Notes: generated by a model from the letters alone, not told the origin. DNA of 49,155 nucleotides from CALWPV01 sp045632125 (GCA_045632125.1 JAZQWC010000039.1:1-49155), one strand, 5' to 3'. Positions 16,399 to 27,400 are shown, numbered from the stretch's first letter. Program-made: numbers and translations.

Positions 16399-17534
16399 TG
16401 GGAGTTTGGTTCGAAAACCTGGATCTGGTTACAGTACTGGAACAGGCAACATATGAAGTAGAAAAAGAAGAAGAGGCTCAGCGCGTGCAACAGATGAGCC
16501 GCCAGTATCAATGGGAAATCGCCCGGGCGGTGCAGGAATTGTACCAGCATATGCAGCAGACCTCGCAGGATCTGGGGCTGGATGGAAAGCCGGAAGAGGT
16601 TTTGGCGCAGTGCGCCAAAGAACTGCCGCTATACGCTTTTTACCAGGTGATTCGCGAGCACGGCGGACGTCCTACACAGGAACAGGGCTATTTGTTGGAT
16701 GTATTTTGCAAACAGTTGAAGCTTCCCTATTCGGATATTGATCTTTTGTTGGCGGTGAATGCGCCTAATGAGCTGCGTCAGCGCTTGGAGGGTGTGTTTG
16801 CTCTGACGGACGGCGGCTTTTGGAAGGTGCTCTTGTTGGCACTGCAGGGTAAGCCGCAGGCTGAGGCTGTGCTGGATACTTTGGTGCAGAAATATGGCGA
16901 TATTGTGATGCGGTATTCTTTGCTGGGTGATCCCGACAGTGAGGCACCGGTGGTTATTATGAATCAGCTGGTCGACTATTTGAATGATTGGTTGATGCAG
17001 CATCCTGTGGAGGCGGCAGAAGAAGAGAAGAACATCGATTATGTGACGGCTTATCAGCGAATGACGGCGGCTTATGAAGAAGCGGCAGCTGAGGTAAAGG
17101 CTGAGGATGAGGGCCTGCCGGTGACGGATCTGTATGTGTATTTTGTGATGGGTCTGATTCAAAAACTGCTGCAGCCGGCAAAGCTGAGCATGCAGGATAA
17201 GGCGGATATTATCGACGGGGTGATCCGAAGCTGCAAAGTGCCGGTGGAATTGACCGGTGTGAGCATTTTGGAGAGCATTCTGGCCAAGGATGAGATTGGC
17301 GGCAGCATTGAAATGATGACCGAATTTGGTCCGGAACATGGAAATCTGTGGCAGATCATGCAGGTCATGGCAGTGAAGTGCGGTAAAATTTACCTGATCA
17401 CCGACTTTTTGGAAAGCAGCAGTCTGTTCATGACCGGCTTGGAAAAAGCTATCCAGACGGAGTATCCCGGCAGTATTCGCGAAGGCAAGGCTGCGGAATA
17501 TATTGGCATTGTAGCCGAATCTTTGAGTATGTAA
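16398..17534 (+). CDS. Helical cytoplasmic protein of unknown function
   Basis: 378 residues, Glu/Gln/Leu-rich and apparently almost all helical, without signal peptide, membrane segment or Cys pattern. Repeated blocks of hydrophobic heptads (for example YAFYQVIREHGGRPTQEQGY and VILESILAKDEIGG-like regions) suggest an alpha-helical repeat or TerB-like bundle, but I recognise no family. Its ATG overlaps the TAA of the epimerase gene, with no separate Shine-Dalgarno site, so it depends on translation of that gene. A hairpin with T tract follows. A function linked to the sugar enzyme is inferred from coupling only. Confidence 0.75.
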   Translation: MGVWFENLDLVTVLEQATYEVEKEEEAQRVQQMSRQYQWEIARAVQELYQHMQQTSQDLGLDGKPEEVLAQCAKELPLYAFYQVIREHGGRPTQEQGYLLDVFCKQLKLPYSDIDLLLAVNAPNELRQRLEGVFALTDGGFWKVLLLALQGKPQAEAVLDTLVQKYGDIVMRYSLLGDPDSEAPVVIMNQLVDYLNDWLMQHPVEAAEEEKNIDYVTAYQRMTAAYEEAAAEVKAEDEGLPVTDLYVYFVMGLIQKLLQPAKLSMQDKADIIDGVIRSCKVPVELTGVSILESILAKDEIGGSIEMMTEFGPEHGNLWQIMQVMAVKCGKIYLITDFLESSSLFMTGLEKAIQTEYPGSIREGKAAEYIGIVAESLSM

Positions 17535-17537
17535 AAA

Positions 17538-17577
17538 TAAAAAGCCGGGCGCAGCAAATGTGCTTGGCTTTTTTTGG
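17538..17577 (+). terminator. Terminator abutting the ribulokinase Shine-Dalgarno site
   Basis: AAAAGCCGGGCGCA and TGTGCTTGGCTTTTTTT pair through G-T wobbles around a short loop (17539-17577). The T run leads directly into TTGGAGA, the Shine-Dalgarno site of araB. A weak hexamer pair, TTGTAG (17509) and TAAAAA (17532) 17 bp apart, could start araB mRNA inside the left arm. Confidence 0.65.
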
Positions 17578-17585
17578 AGAAAATC

Positions 17586-19253
17586 ATGAGTAAAAAATAT
17601 ACGATTGGCTTAGATTACGGAACTGAATCCGGCCGTGCGGTGCTGGTGGATGTTTCCAATGGTGAAGTGGTTGCCCAGTGTACTAAGATGTACACTCATG
17701 GTGTTATGGATGAGTATCTGCCTGATGGCAGTACGAAATTGCCCATGGACTTTGCTCTGCAGCATCCAATGGACTATTTGGAAGTAGCAGAACTGACGGT
17801 GCCTGCGGTGCTGAAAGAGGCCGGCGTATCGGCGGAGGCTGTGGTAGGTCTGTCTACTGACTTTACTTCCTGCACGATTCTGCCCATTGATGCCGAAGGA
17901 ACGCCCCTGTGCGTGAAACCGCAGTTCGTACATAATCCACATGCATACGTGAAACTATGGAAGCATCATGCGGCTCAGCCAGAGGCTAACGTGGTAACAG
18001 AGCTGGCAGAGCAGCGTGGTGAGGACTTTTTGGCCCGTTATGGAGGCAAAATATCATCTGAATGGCTGCAGCCCAAGATAATGCAGATATTGGATGAAGC
18101 ACCGGAAGTGTTTGATGCAGCTGATCGAATCATTGAAGCTGCTGACTGGCTGAACTTGATGCTGACCGGCGAGGAACGCCGCAGCAGCTGTATGGCTGGT
18201 TATAAGGGAATGTGGCATAAAAAAGACGGCTATCCGACTAAAGACTTCATGGCAGCGCTGGATCCGAGACTGGAAGACTTGGCTGAGAAGAAGCTGTGTG
18301 GTCCGGTTTGCCCGCTGGGCGGGAAAGCAGGGGAGCTGACTGTGGAATGGGCTGCTCGTTTGGGACTCAGGGCCGGAACTGCAGTGGGAATTAGTATCAT
18401 AGATGCTCATGCGGGTCTGCCGGGGGCCGGTATTGCGGGACCAGGAAAGCTGATGATGATCATGGGTACGTCAACCTGTCATATTATGCTGAGTGAGACG
18501 GAGAATATGATGCCGGGGGTATGCGGTATTGTAGAGGATGGTGTACTTCCTGGGTATTTTGCCTACGAGGCCGGACAGGCTTGTGTGGGTGATCATTTTG
18601 CTTGGTTGGTGAAGGGCTTTGTGCCGGCAAGTTACGAAGCAGAGGCGGCGGAGCACGGTATTGGCGTGCATCAGCTGCTGACAGAGAAGGCCTCGGTTCA
18701 AAAGGTAGGTGAGCATGGACTTTTGGCTCTGGATTGGTGGAATGGAAACCGTACACCTTATGCGGACTATGACCTAACGGGTATGCTGCTGGGCATGAAT
18801 TTGACCACAAAGGTAGAGGATATCTATCGTGCGTTGATCGAGGCAACGGCTTATGGTACTAATTATGTTATTGAAACTTTTGAAAAGGCCGGAATTTCCA
18901 TTGAAAAACTATATGCCTGCGGCGGGATTGCGAAAAAGAATCCAATGATGATGCAGATCTATGCAGATGTAACCGGTCGTGAGATCCATGTGTCAGCTTC
19001 GGATCAGACTCCGGCGTTGGGAGCTGCAATTTTTGCAGCAGTGGCTGCCGGAAAGGAAAACGGCGGCTATGACTCCATTGAGGAGGCCGTGGCAGCTATG
19101 AGTGCACCTGTGGAGCGGGTATATAAGCCTATTGCTGAAAATGCTGCAGTGTATGCTAAGTTGTATGCAGAGTATAGAGAACTGAGCGAATATTTTGCAA
19201 AAGAAAATATGGTGATGAAGCGGCTGAAAGCCATTAAAGCGGAGGCGCAGTGA
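17586..19253 (+). CDS. araB: L-ribulokinase-type FGGY carbohydrate kinase
   Basis: 555 residues, the AraB length. The N-terminus IGLDYGTESGRAVLVD is the first ATP/phosphate loop. LSTDFTSCTILP, KLWKHHAAQPEA, SEWLQPKIMQILDEAPEVF and AADWLNLMLTGE match the AraB substrate domain. IMGTSTCHIML and WWNGNRTPYAD belong to the second FGGY domain. It phosphorylates L-ribulose at C5, between araA and araD in arabinose catabolism. Neither araA nor araD is in the window. ATG 17586 follows TTGGAGA. The next start codon is directly adjacent to its stop (TGA then ATG), so it is coupled to the mutarotase-like gene. A related ketose kinase role is possible given that neighbour. Confidence 0.88.
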   Translation: MSKKYTIGLDYGTESGRAVLVDVSNGEVVAQCTKMYTHGVMDEYLPDGSTKLPMDFALQHPMDYLEVAELTVPAVLKEAGVSAEAVVGLSTDFTSCTILPIDAEGTPLCVKPQFVHNPHAYVKLWKHHAAQPEANVVTELAEQRGEDFLARYGGKISSEWLQPKIMQILDEAPEVFDAADRIIEAADWLNLMLTGEERRSSCMAGYKGMWHKKDGYPTKDFMAALDPRLEDLAEKKLCGPVCPLGGKAGELTVEWAARLGLRAGTAVGISIIDAHAGLPGAGIAGPGKLMMIMGTSTCHIMLSETENMMPGVCGIVEDGVLPGYFAYEAGQACVGDHFAWLVKGFVPASYEAEAAEHGIGVHQLLTEKASVQKVGEHGLLALDWWNGNRTPYADYDLTGMLLGMNLTTKVEDIYRALIEATAYGTNYVIETFEKAGISIEKLYACGGIAKKNPMMMQIYADVTGREIHVSASDQTPALGAAIFAAVAAGKENGGYDSIEEAVAAMSAPVERVYKPIAENAAVYAKLYAEYRELSEYFAKENMVMKRLKAIKAEAQ

Positions 19254-19886
19254 ATGAATCGATACACGTTTGCTATGCAGATCAAACCGGAGGTACAGAA
19301 TGAGTTTCGAAGCGGAATGGGGAAGATCTGGCCGAAGATGGTTCTGGTTTTAGATGAGCAACAGATGAAGAACTTCAGTCTGTGGCAGGCGGCGGATCTG
19401 GTGTTTGGGTATTACGAGGCCGATGACGAGCCGAAACATGAATGTTTGGAAGCGGTGCTACAGTCGATGAAAGAGAGTTTTGAGTGGCTGGCGCTGCCCG
19501 GAAGTAATATGAGACTAATGTATCAGGACTTTGGAGTGGTGCGGGAAGATAAATCGCTGATCCGTCACCGGATGTTTATGACGAAACTGAAGCCCGGCTG
19601 TGAAGAGGAGTATAAGCGACGTCATGATGCATTGGTGGAGGCGCGGGGTACTTCAGTGACTCCCGGGCCGGACAGTAACTTCAGCATTTGGTATGCGGGT
19701 GGTTATATCTTTGGATATGATGAGATCGACACCACTATGGAAGTGGTAGAAACGGAAGAAGCGCATGAAGCCACGGTGGCCTGGGAGAGTAAACAACTGG
19801 AGATCATGGATTGGATCACCAACGATGTGGACTGGTTAACAGGGCAGCATCATCAGGCCAGCGTACGGTTGGCATGGCATCAGTAA
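19254..19886 (+). CDS. Double-domain L-rhamnose mutarotase-like protein (RhaM/DUF718 tandem)
   Basis: 210 residues, twice the about 104 of RhaM (DUF718). The halves align with each other. YTFAMQIKPEVQNEF in the first matches RHRMFMTKLKPGCEEEY in the second. FSLWQAADLVFGYYEAD matches FSIWYAGGYIFGYDEID. RhaM proteins carry EYxRRHxxIWP. Half 1 has EFRSGMGKIWP (Tyr, Arg-Arg and catalytic His lost, IWP kept) and half 2 has EYKRRHDAL (Tyr and His kept, IWP lost). RhaM interconverts L-rhamnose anomers as a dimer, so this may be a fused pseudo-dimer with one working site. GGAGG lies upstream, in the end of araB. Ends at a strong terminator. Confidence 0.8.
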   Translation: MNRYTFAMQIKPEVQNEFRSGMGKIWPKMVLVLDEQQMKNFSLWQAADLVFGYYEADDEPKHECLEAVLQSMKESFEWLALPGSNMRLMYQDFGVVREDKSLIRHRMFMTKLKPGCEEEYKRRHDALVEARGTSVTPGPDSNFSIWYAGGYIFGYDEIDTTMEVVETEEAHEATVAWESKQLEIMDWITNDVDWLTGQHHQASVRLAWHQ

Positions 19887-19894
19887 TAGAAAAT

Positions 19895-19955
19895 AAACAG
19901 GAGCTGAAATCCGAACCGGATCGATTTGATCGCGGTGGGAAGTCAGCTCCTGTTT
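19895..19955. terminator. Bidirectional terminator between mutarotase and regulator genes
   Basis: AAACAGGAGCTGA (19895-19907) and TCAGCTCCTGTTT (19943-19955) pair over 13 bp, with inner partial pairing around CCGGATCGATTTGATCG. It lies between convergent stops. Confidence 0.75.
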
Positions 19956-19957
19956 CT

Positions 19958-21172
19958 TTACAGAATCTCTTTAGACTCTATAGTAAGAGAAATATTCTTG
20001 TGTTGTTTTTTGCTGTTGTAGGTAATCAGCAACCTGTTTTTTACTACCTCACAGCCAGCCTCATTGGTAGCGGCGATGATGAGGGAGTATTGGCAGATGC
20101 TGGACTTGGTGTACACGTCGTTGGTTCGCAGTTTAGATTCCATGATCTGCCGAAGCAGATCCATTTCGAACTTAAGTGCATCGGAACCGGTGGTATTGGT
20201 TTCGGTATCACGAAGGGTTAAAAGAATCAGGAAACGAAGACGTTGAGAACGACGAGCGGAACGCAGATTGATTTGATAGATATTCTGGAAAATATCGAAG
20301 TTGCAGTAAAAGCTGCCGGGGCTGGAATCTTTTTGGCGAAGATTGGCTTCCAGTGCAGAAATGGTTTGATATTGGTTCGGCATGCAGGAAAGAATCTTTT
20401 CATATACACCGTGCAGGGAATCGGAAATATCGAGACCATGTTCTTTGCTGAACATATCCAGAATAGAGTAGTAGTAGTCCAAGGCAACCTGGGCCTTGCC
20501 TAATTTGAGCAGGGCGTAGATCTTTTGCTTGTGGAGCGTTTCATCGGTGGGAGGTGCAAATTCCAGAGCGCGCTCACAGATGGAGACTAAGGCTTCGTAG
20601 TCGCCTTCCGCATCGAGATATTGGCACATTTTATTGACACAATTGATGTACAGATTGCCGTAATAGTTGTTACGGAACATAACCCAGGAATAGTAGGAAA
20701 AAATAGAAAGGAATTCTCCTTGATACAGTTCGAAGGCTTGGCTTAGCAGTTCGAATTGTTTATGTTTGTCCGGTTCACGTGTTGCCTTATGGTAGTAGCT
20801 TTCAAATTCATAAACATCGATGTGACAGGGAACTTCAAAGTTCCAAGAATAGATGTTGTTGGTCTTGTCGATCAGTTCGATGGATTCATCGGGGAAAAAG
20901 TTAGCAAGCTCCTTGCGGATTCGATAAACCAAGGTGCGCAAGGCGCCGCTGGGGTTGGCGGTTTTCCCGGTAGGCCAAAGAACATCGATCAATGCCTCGG
21001 AGGTAATTTGGTTTCCTTTGTTGGAAAGGAGGTAGGCGATTAAAAGAAAGTTTGTCAAGCCGCTTTTCTTGGTGGTAGCCAATGTGAAATTATTGTTCGA
21101 GATACTGAACTCTCCGAACATTTTGATCTTTAATACGTGGTCGTTTGCAGTGCTTTCCGGTAAAGAGGTCAT
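19958..21172 (-). CDS. SARP/BTAD-type transcriptional activator with degenerate C-terminal domain
   Basis: 404 residues. Residues about 15-105 form an OmpR-like winged helix (KIKMFGEFSI, ITSEALIDVLWP, LRTLVYRIRKEL). Residues 110-265 are the helical BTAD domain (HIDVYEFESYYHKA, AFELYQGEFL, TPR-like helices to ILSCMPNQ). This is the SARP/AfsR N-terminal arrangement. From about 290 on, LRTNDVYTKSSICQYSLII resembles the R-x-D-x-y-R-GGDEF stretch with the signature lost, so a degenerate nucleotide-cyclase fold is plausible. It lies divergent from the giant adhesin gene, whose promoter holds SARP-style direct repeats, so it is the likely activator. No Shine-Dalgarno site precedes ATG 21172, and an in-frame stop lies 9 nt upstream. 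Confidence 0.82.
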   Translation of the reverse strand: MTSLPESTANDHVLKIKMFGEFSISNNNFTLATTKKSGLTNFLLIAYLLSNKGNQITSEALIDVLWPTGKTANPSGALRTLVYRIRKELANFFPDESIELIDKTNNIYSWNFEVPCHIDVYEFESYYHKATREPDKHKQFELLSQAFELYQGEFLSIFSYYSWVMFRNNYYGNLYINCVNKMCQYLDAEGDYEALVSICERALEFAPPTDETLHKQKIYALLKLGKAQVALDYYYSILDMFSKEHGLDISDSLHGVYEKILSCMPNQYQTISALEANLRQKDSSPGSFYCNFDIFQNIYQINLRSARRSQRLRFLILLTLRDTETNTTGSDALKFEMDLLRQIMESKLRTNDVYTKSSICQYSLIIAATNEAGCEVVKNRLLITYNSKKQHKNISLTIESKEIL

Positions 21173-21342
21173 TTTGGGGCACTAATCCAGAAACTCCATG
21201 CAGGGCAGGGAAGGATTAAACTCCTTTCTTGTATATTTCATGTTCGACACGAAAATGCGATAAAAAGTCGTTTTTTATAGTATAACACAGAATCCCGGAG
21301 GATGCATTACGAATTGAAAAAAATTATCAAAAAAGTAGCAAA

Positions 21343-21375
21343 TGTGACATATATGTGACGGTAATAAGCTATAGT
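21343..21375 (+). promoter_or_regulatory. SARP-style direct-repeat promoter of the giant adhesin gene
   Basis: TGTGACA (21343-21349) and TGTGACG (21354-21360) are 7-bp direct repeats with 11-bp period. The second ends 9 bp before a -10 box TATAGT (21370-21375). There is no good -35 hexamer at the usual place, as expected when an activator replaces it. SARP proteins are known to bind heptamer repeats 11 bp apart, with the second close to the -10. The leader to ATG 21454 is about 70 nt and ends in AGGAGG. Elsewhere in 21173-21453 I see only an imperfect palindrome at 21237-21253. Confidence 0.65.
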
Positions 21376-21453
21376 GGAAAGGAAAAATGAAAATAGGCGG
21401 TTTAGCTTCATTTTTTAATATAGATTCGAGATTAAGCATAGGAGGAACTTAAT

Positions 21454-24400
21454 ATGCAGAGAAGAATCCAAAAGTGGAAACGGTTTTTAGCTATATTCCT
21501 AATGGGAGCCATGCTATTGACCAATGACTATGGTTTGACGTCTGTTTTTGCAGAAGAAACGGGCTCAAATGCAGGCAAAATTAAGACTGGGGAGGAAGAA
21601 GTCAAAACAAATATTGACTTGAACGCCAAGTTGGTGATTAACGAGAATGCATCAACCATCTTGACGGGAGAAGAGTTTCAATATGAATTTACTTATACCA
21701 TTCCAGACCTTGGTGCAAGTGGCGGTGAGTATTCAGGTGCAAAGCTGATCTTTACCCTGCCGGATTATGTATATGTACCAAAAGATTCTAAGGGAAATTA
21801 TAAGATTAGTGGTGGCGATTACGAGAGCACTTCTTATAATAGTACTATGAAGGAGTATGAGGTTACATTTAAAGATCCGTTGACAAAGTCACAGGCTAAT
21901 ACCCTCGTTATTGTGCTGAAGACAGATAACGTAGTGACTCCTGATGACATCATTCTTAATTTTGGTAAGAATGATGTGAATACTCCTGCTAATCCGAATG
22001 AAAAGTTTGCGAAATTTACATTCCAGACTCAGTTTTTGGATGCTTCTGGAGTAAACAATAAAATGACGCAGCATGTTTATGCGGGCAAAGTTACCACAGA
22101 AGCATCTGCTGATTGGCAAATTGTTAAGAAAAACGTGACTAACGCTGATAAGAAGAATTATGTCAGAGAGGGCGATAAGTTTAAAGTAACGTATCAGATT
22201 GAGGTTTCTGACGATAAAGGAACGGATCGTTTTGGACGTTTGGGCTTTACAGAATATAAAGTGACAGATACATTGCCTACTAGCTTACCTGAGGGTGGTG
22301 AGGCGATTCAAATCACGGATGTTAGCATGGTAAGGCAAAGCGGAAATAAAGCTTTGGAACTAGGGAAGGATTATACGATTACCAAAAATGGAGATCATCC
22401 TGTTTCTATTACATTCAATACATATGATACGATTGAAACGGATAATCAGGTAAGTCAGTATTTAGCGAAGGGTGATGTTACTAACACGCTTTATGAATAT
22501 ACGGTTGTATATCCTTACAAACCTTACACTACTTTAGCCGATCAAAACAAGATCAAAGAGCATGAATTAGTTAATACTGCTGAACTGGAATACACTTTAG
22601 TGGGTGGAACTAAAGGAACGGACACTGATAATGCAGTCGTTAATATTGGTGCCTACGAAGAAGGTGTAATTAGAGCAGACCTGAGTGTTAAAAAGATGCT
22701 AAAGGTTGGCAATGAAAATCCGTTTGTCATGACTGATGATGTAGCGAAAGACTATGGTTTGAGCAATGCAGTAGAATTTACTCTGTATACAAATCAGGAA
22801 TGCACGAGTGTAGCGTATAATACGGAGCGAGTTCTGATGTCTGAGATTTCGCCTAATGAAGATGGTATTGCTACATTCCCCTTGATTCGTACAGGTACTT
22901 ATTATATTGAAGAGTCTAAAGTGCCTGCAGGTTGGACTGCTCCGGCTGTTATCAAAGCGGTGGTGGATGCATCTGGTAATGTTACATATTATGCTTTAAA
23001 TGGCAATGAGATTCAGAAGAGTGGTAGTACAAACACTGTAGAAGTAATTAATACTGCTGCTACTATCAATGCTGTGGAATTTATTAAGCAGGGTCTAGAT
23101 GCCTATGGCAATGCTGCTGTGAATTTGCAAGGTGCTACTTTTACCTTAACGAACCAAACTGATCCGAACATTTCGTTCACTGCTACTTCTGATAAGAACG
23201 GTAAAGTTCGTTTTGATAATGTTCCGGATGGCACATATGACTTGGTAGAAACAGCTGTATCTGAGGCCCTTAAAGGAAAGGGATATGAGGCTCGTGGCGA
23301 GGAAGGAAAAGTTTCCTTTGAGGTAACGGGTGGTGCGGTTGTTAAACCTACTTTAGATGGTAATAATATTTTCATGAATGAATCTGCTAAGGGTCGTTTA
23401 ACGATCGTTAAAGTGGATGCTAAGGAAATATCTAATAAATTGCCCGGTGCTGTGTTCCGCGTATATGGACCGTATACGGATGAGCAGTCAGCTGAGGCTG
23501 CTAAGGAAGAGCCGCAGGAAGAGTATATTACTTTGACAACCGGTGAGGAAGGCACGATCACATCTGGTCCTTTAGAACAGGGATACTATGTGGTAAAGGA
23601 AATGGAAGCTCCGGCGAACTATACGGCGGGTGACGCTGAAGTTGTGTATGTTCGGGCAAGAGCAGCAGATCCGGCATCGATCACAATTGAAAATGATCCT
23701 CGGGCTCGTGTATACTTCTCTAAGAAGGGTGCGGAGCAGGCAGGAAGTAGTTTGGTACTTGAATTGGCTGGCGCAAAATTCGAGATTTATGATGCAAACG
23801 GCGATCAACTTTATGGTGTAAAGGATGCGAATGGCAACTTTAATGATGTCAGCACAGATGATACTGGCAGAGATGCCGTTATAATTGTTACGAAAAAAGA
23901 TGCGACGAACAAGTCGATTTCTAATTACGTTACCCTGTCTCCCGGTTTTTACAAGTATAAGGAAATTGAAGTACCGGCACCCTTTACGGCAGAAAACACT
24001 TTAACGACTTTTGAAGTTGAAAGTGTAGCGCCTGAGACAGAAGGGGGCAACTGGCAGATTGACCAGACGAAAACAATCTATAACTATTTGACTAAGGGTC
24101 AGATTCGAATTCAAAAAGAAACTGATGATGATAAGACAGATGCGAACTCGTTAAATGGGGCAGTATTCCGCGTATATGAGAGCGAAGAGGATGCCTTAGC
24201 AAATCGCAACTGGAAAGATGAAATAACGACAGCAACTGTATACGAAAACATTGATGCCGATGAGGAACTGGAAGAAATTCATGGTGTTGGTTATTCGGAT
24301 GCGGAGTTGGAACTGGACAAGACGTATTATGTTAAGGAAGTAACTGCACCTGCTGGTTATGCTGTTGATACGGTTGCTCATCCGGTCAGCTTTAATGAAG

Positions 24401-27400
24401 TTGACAAAGTTGCTGAGTTGGAGATTACGAATAAGCGTACTGTATCGATTCAGATTACAAAGGCTGATAGTGTAAATACAGGTGTGAAATTGCCAGGTGC
24501 AACTTTTAAACTGTACACTGATGCAAATGATGAAGATAGTCTAATTGATACACAGACTACCAATGATCAGGGTGTAGTTATTTTTGATAATTTGGATCCC
24601 AATACTACTTATTATTATAAGGAAGAAACTGCTCCCGATAATTATGTAATATTGGATGGTGGCTTTAAGTCTATTACCACTGGTTCTACCAATGACGAAC
24701 CTGTTAAATTTGATACCGTATATAACGATCGAGAGGCTACCTTTAAACTTCACAAAACAACAACCGGTGGAGTTGCTTTTTCGGGTGTTACCTTTAGACT
24801 GGCTTCGGTATCGGATGATGCTCAGAATACAGCTGCAGGATTGTTGGCAGATACTGAGAATCTGACAAAAGGTAAAACGGAAACAACAAATGAAGAAGGA
24901 AATGCTTCTTTTGATGAATTGGTTCCTGGAACATATTGGCTGATCGAAACAGTTCCGGCAGGTTATGAAACTGGTTCTGCGGACGACACTACTGTCACCG
25001 GCGATTGGAAGGTGGTTCAGTACGATGGAACGGAATACTTTTACAAACAAGTAACGGTTGCAGCGGGTCAAAATATTGAGGGGTATACTAGTTCCACTGA
25101 ATCCGTAACAAATACTCCCACAAAGGGTAGAATCGCTGTTCAGAAATGGGCTGCAAATGCTAATGGAAGTGTAAGTGAAACTAAAATTTCCGGTGTAAAA
25201 TTTAATATTTATTCTGATAAAGAACTCAAGACGAAAGTTGATGAGATCGTAACGCTGGATAGTGGCTCTGCTACATCTAAGTATTTGGCGCCTGGTACAT
25301 ATTATATGAAGGAGGTTTCTGCTCCCGGATATATTGTTTCCAATACAGTATATGAGGTTGTAGTTACAGCTGGTTCTATAACAAATGAGGCTAAAGTGCA
25401 GAATAGTCTGGTTTCTCTGTTAGCGATTGTGAATGAAAAACAGGGATCGTTTACTGTGGATAAGATGGCAGCCTATAACGTTGTAGGATCTCAGACAAAT
25501 GAAGTTACAAGAGAACCTTTGGTTGGTGCTAAATTCGCCCTGTATAAATTTGATGCTGGTTTGCCGACCGACATCGTTGATACAGCGAAAGTTGCCACAT
25601 TGGATCTTGAAAATCGTTCCTCCGGCAGTTTTGGTCCGTTGAATCCTGGTATTTACTGGTTAGTGGAGGAGACTGCTCCTAACGGTTATGATAAGGCTGA
25701 TAATAGTCTGGTGCAGATATATAGTGATGGTTCTGTTAAGTTTGCAACATGGACGAATGGCGCAGACGTGGACAGCCTTGACTGGAAAGCTCAGCCCGAG
25801 AATACCGTGACTGTTGATAACTTCTCGAAGAATCCCAGAATTCGTCTTATCAAAATTGAAAATGATAAGCCTGCAGTACTGCTGGATGGTGCTAAGTTTG
25901 AGGTGTATGTGGAAGATGCTGAAGGTACTGAACTGGATGTAGATGGCATCAAGGTTAAACTGAGTCCTGTATATACAAATAATGGTGCACATCTGATTCT
26001 TGAAAGTGGAACTGTACGAGTAGGCGGTGAAAAAATTAATGGTCATGCATTGACTCCAAATTTGGAGGCAGGTCATGTATACTATTTCAAGGAGATTCAG
26101 GCACCTACTAATCCAAGCGGATATCATTATGACCCGAGTGATATTTGGCAGAGTATTAATATACCGGCAAATGCTACAGGTGAGTATCAGGTGATTTTTG
26201 AAAACTATCCTGATGTTACAGCCCCCGGTATTAAATATGGTCCTGATGGTAAAACTAAGTTGTCTGGCGCGGTCTTGGCGATTTTCGACAATGAAAATCA
26301 TGCAATGGCAATGAGAAACACTCTTAAAGGCCAGTATGATGAATTTACCAATCCATTGACGAAGGCCATTGTTGAAGCCAATCAAACAGCATGGAATATC
26401 GACATGATCGTCGAATCAGATGCTAAGGGTGAATTTAACTTTATTAATCTCATTCCCGGAAAGACTTACTATATTGTAGAGGTTGTTGCGCCTAACGGTT
26501 ATCAATTAGACAGAGATAGTAATGGTGATTATTGCTATTATAAAGTTGTGGTAGCCGCTACGATTGGAAACGGGGATACTTTCTCTAGCGTTTATAAAGG
26601 CACCAATTTGTTAGAGAATGTTCATACGTTGGCTATTAATAACTATGAAAAGCAGCAAATTTGGTTGGATAAGAAAGTGAAGCTTTCCGGTGCGGAGTAT
26701 TGGATCGGTGGTGCTGAGTTTACGATTTATCCTTCTACAGCTGATGGTAACCCCGATACCGCGTATGCCATAACTCCGTCGACTCTTGGACCGAGTAGTG
26801 ATAATCTGCCGGGTAGATTCCTTTCAGGCTTGTTGCCGGCCGGTACCTACTGGTTGAAAGAAACTAAAGTTCCTAATGGTTACACTGCAGAGGCGGATAG
26901 AAATGTAGTCAATACAGCTTTTGGCTCAAACACTCAGGATTCTGTTGTGATTAATGGTGAGAGATACTACAAAGTAGTACTGGGAAGAGAAGCGGATAAT
27001 ACTTGGTTTAAAGAGCATCCGGTCTATAATGTTGCCCAAAATGGTAAGTTTGTATTAACGAAGATCAATAGTGTGACGAAGGCAAAAATCCAAGCAACAT
27101 TTAGCATCGAAGTGCAGACTGACGATGGCTTTAAACCCTACGAAACCTATCCGTCTATTACTACTTCGGAAAATGGTTATGTATTGTCTAACTATCTGCC
27201 TGAGGGCCTGTATAGATTGACGGAGACAGGCTTAAAAGATGCTTACAAAGACAACTACACTATGTCTGCTGAGCCAATCTATGTTAAGATTGAAGCTGGA
27301 AAGATTACCGACGGTACAGTGACGGAGACAGAAACAATTGATGGAAAAACTGTAACCGTGTATACGCCTGTCGCTAATGTAGAGCATACACAAAGTAGTA

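Noticed and set aside
19811..20221. 136-codon plus-strand frame across the mutarotase end and regulator gene
   Set aside because: It runs through a bidirectional terminator and antisense to the regulator; no start signal.
21237..21253. Imperfect palindrome TTCATGTTCGACACGAA as regulator operator
   Set aside because: Two mismatched positions and no second copy; too weak to list as a feature.
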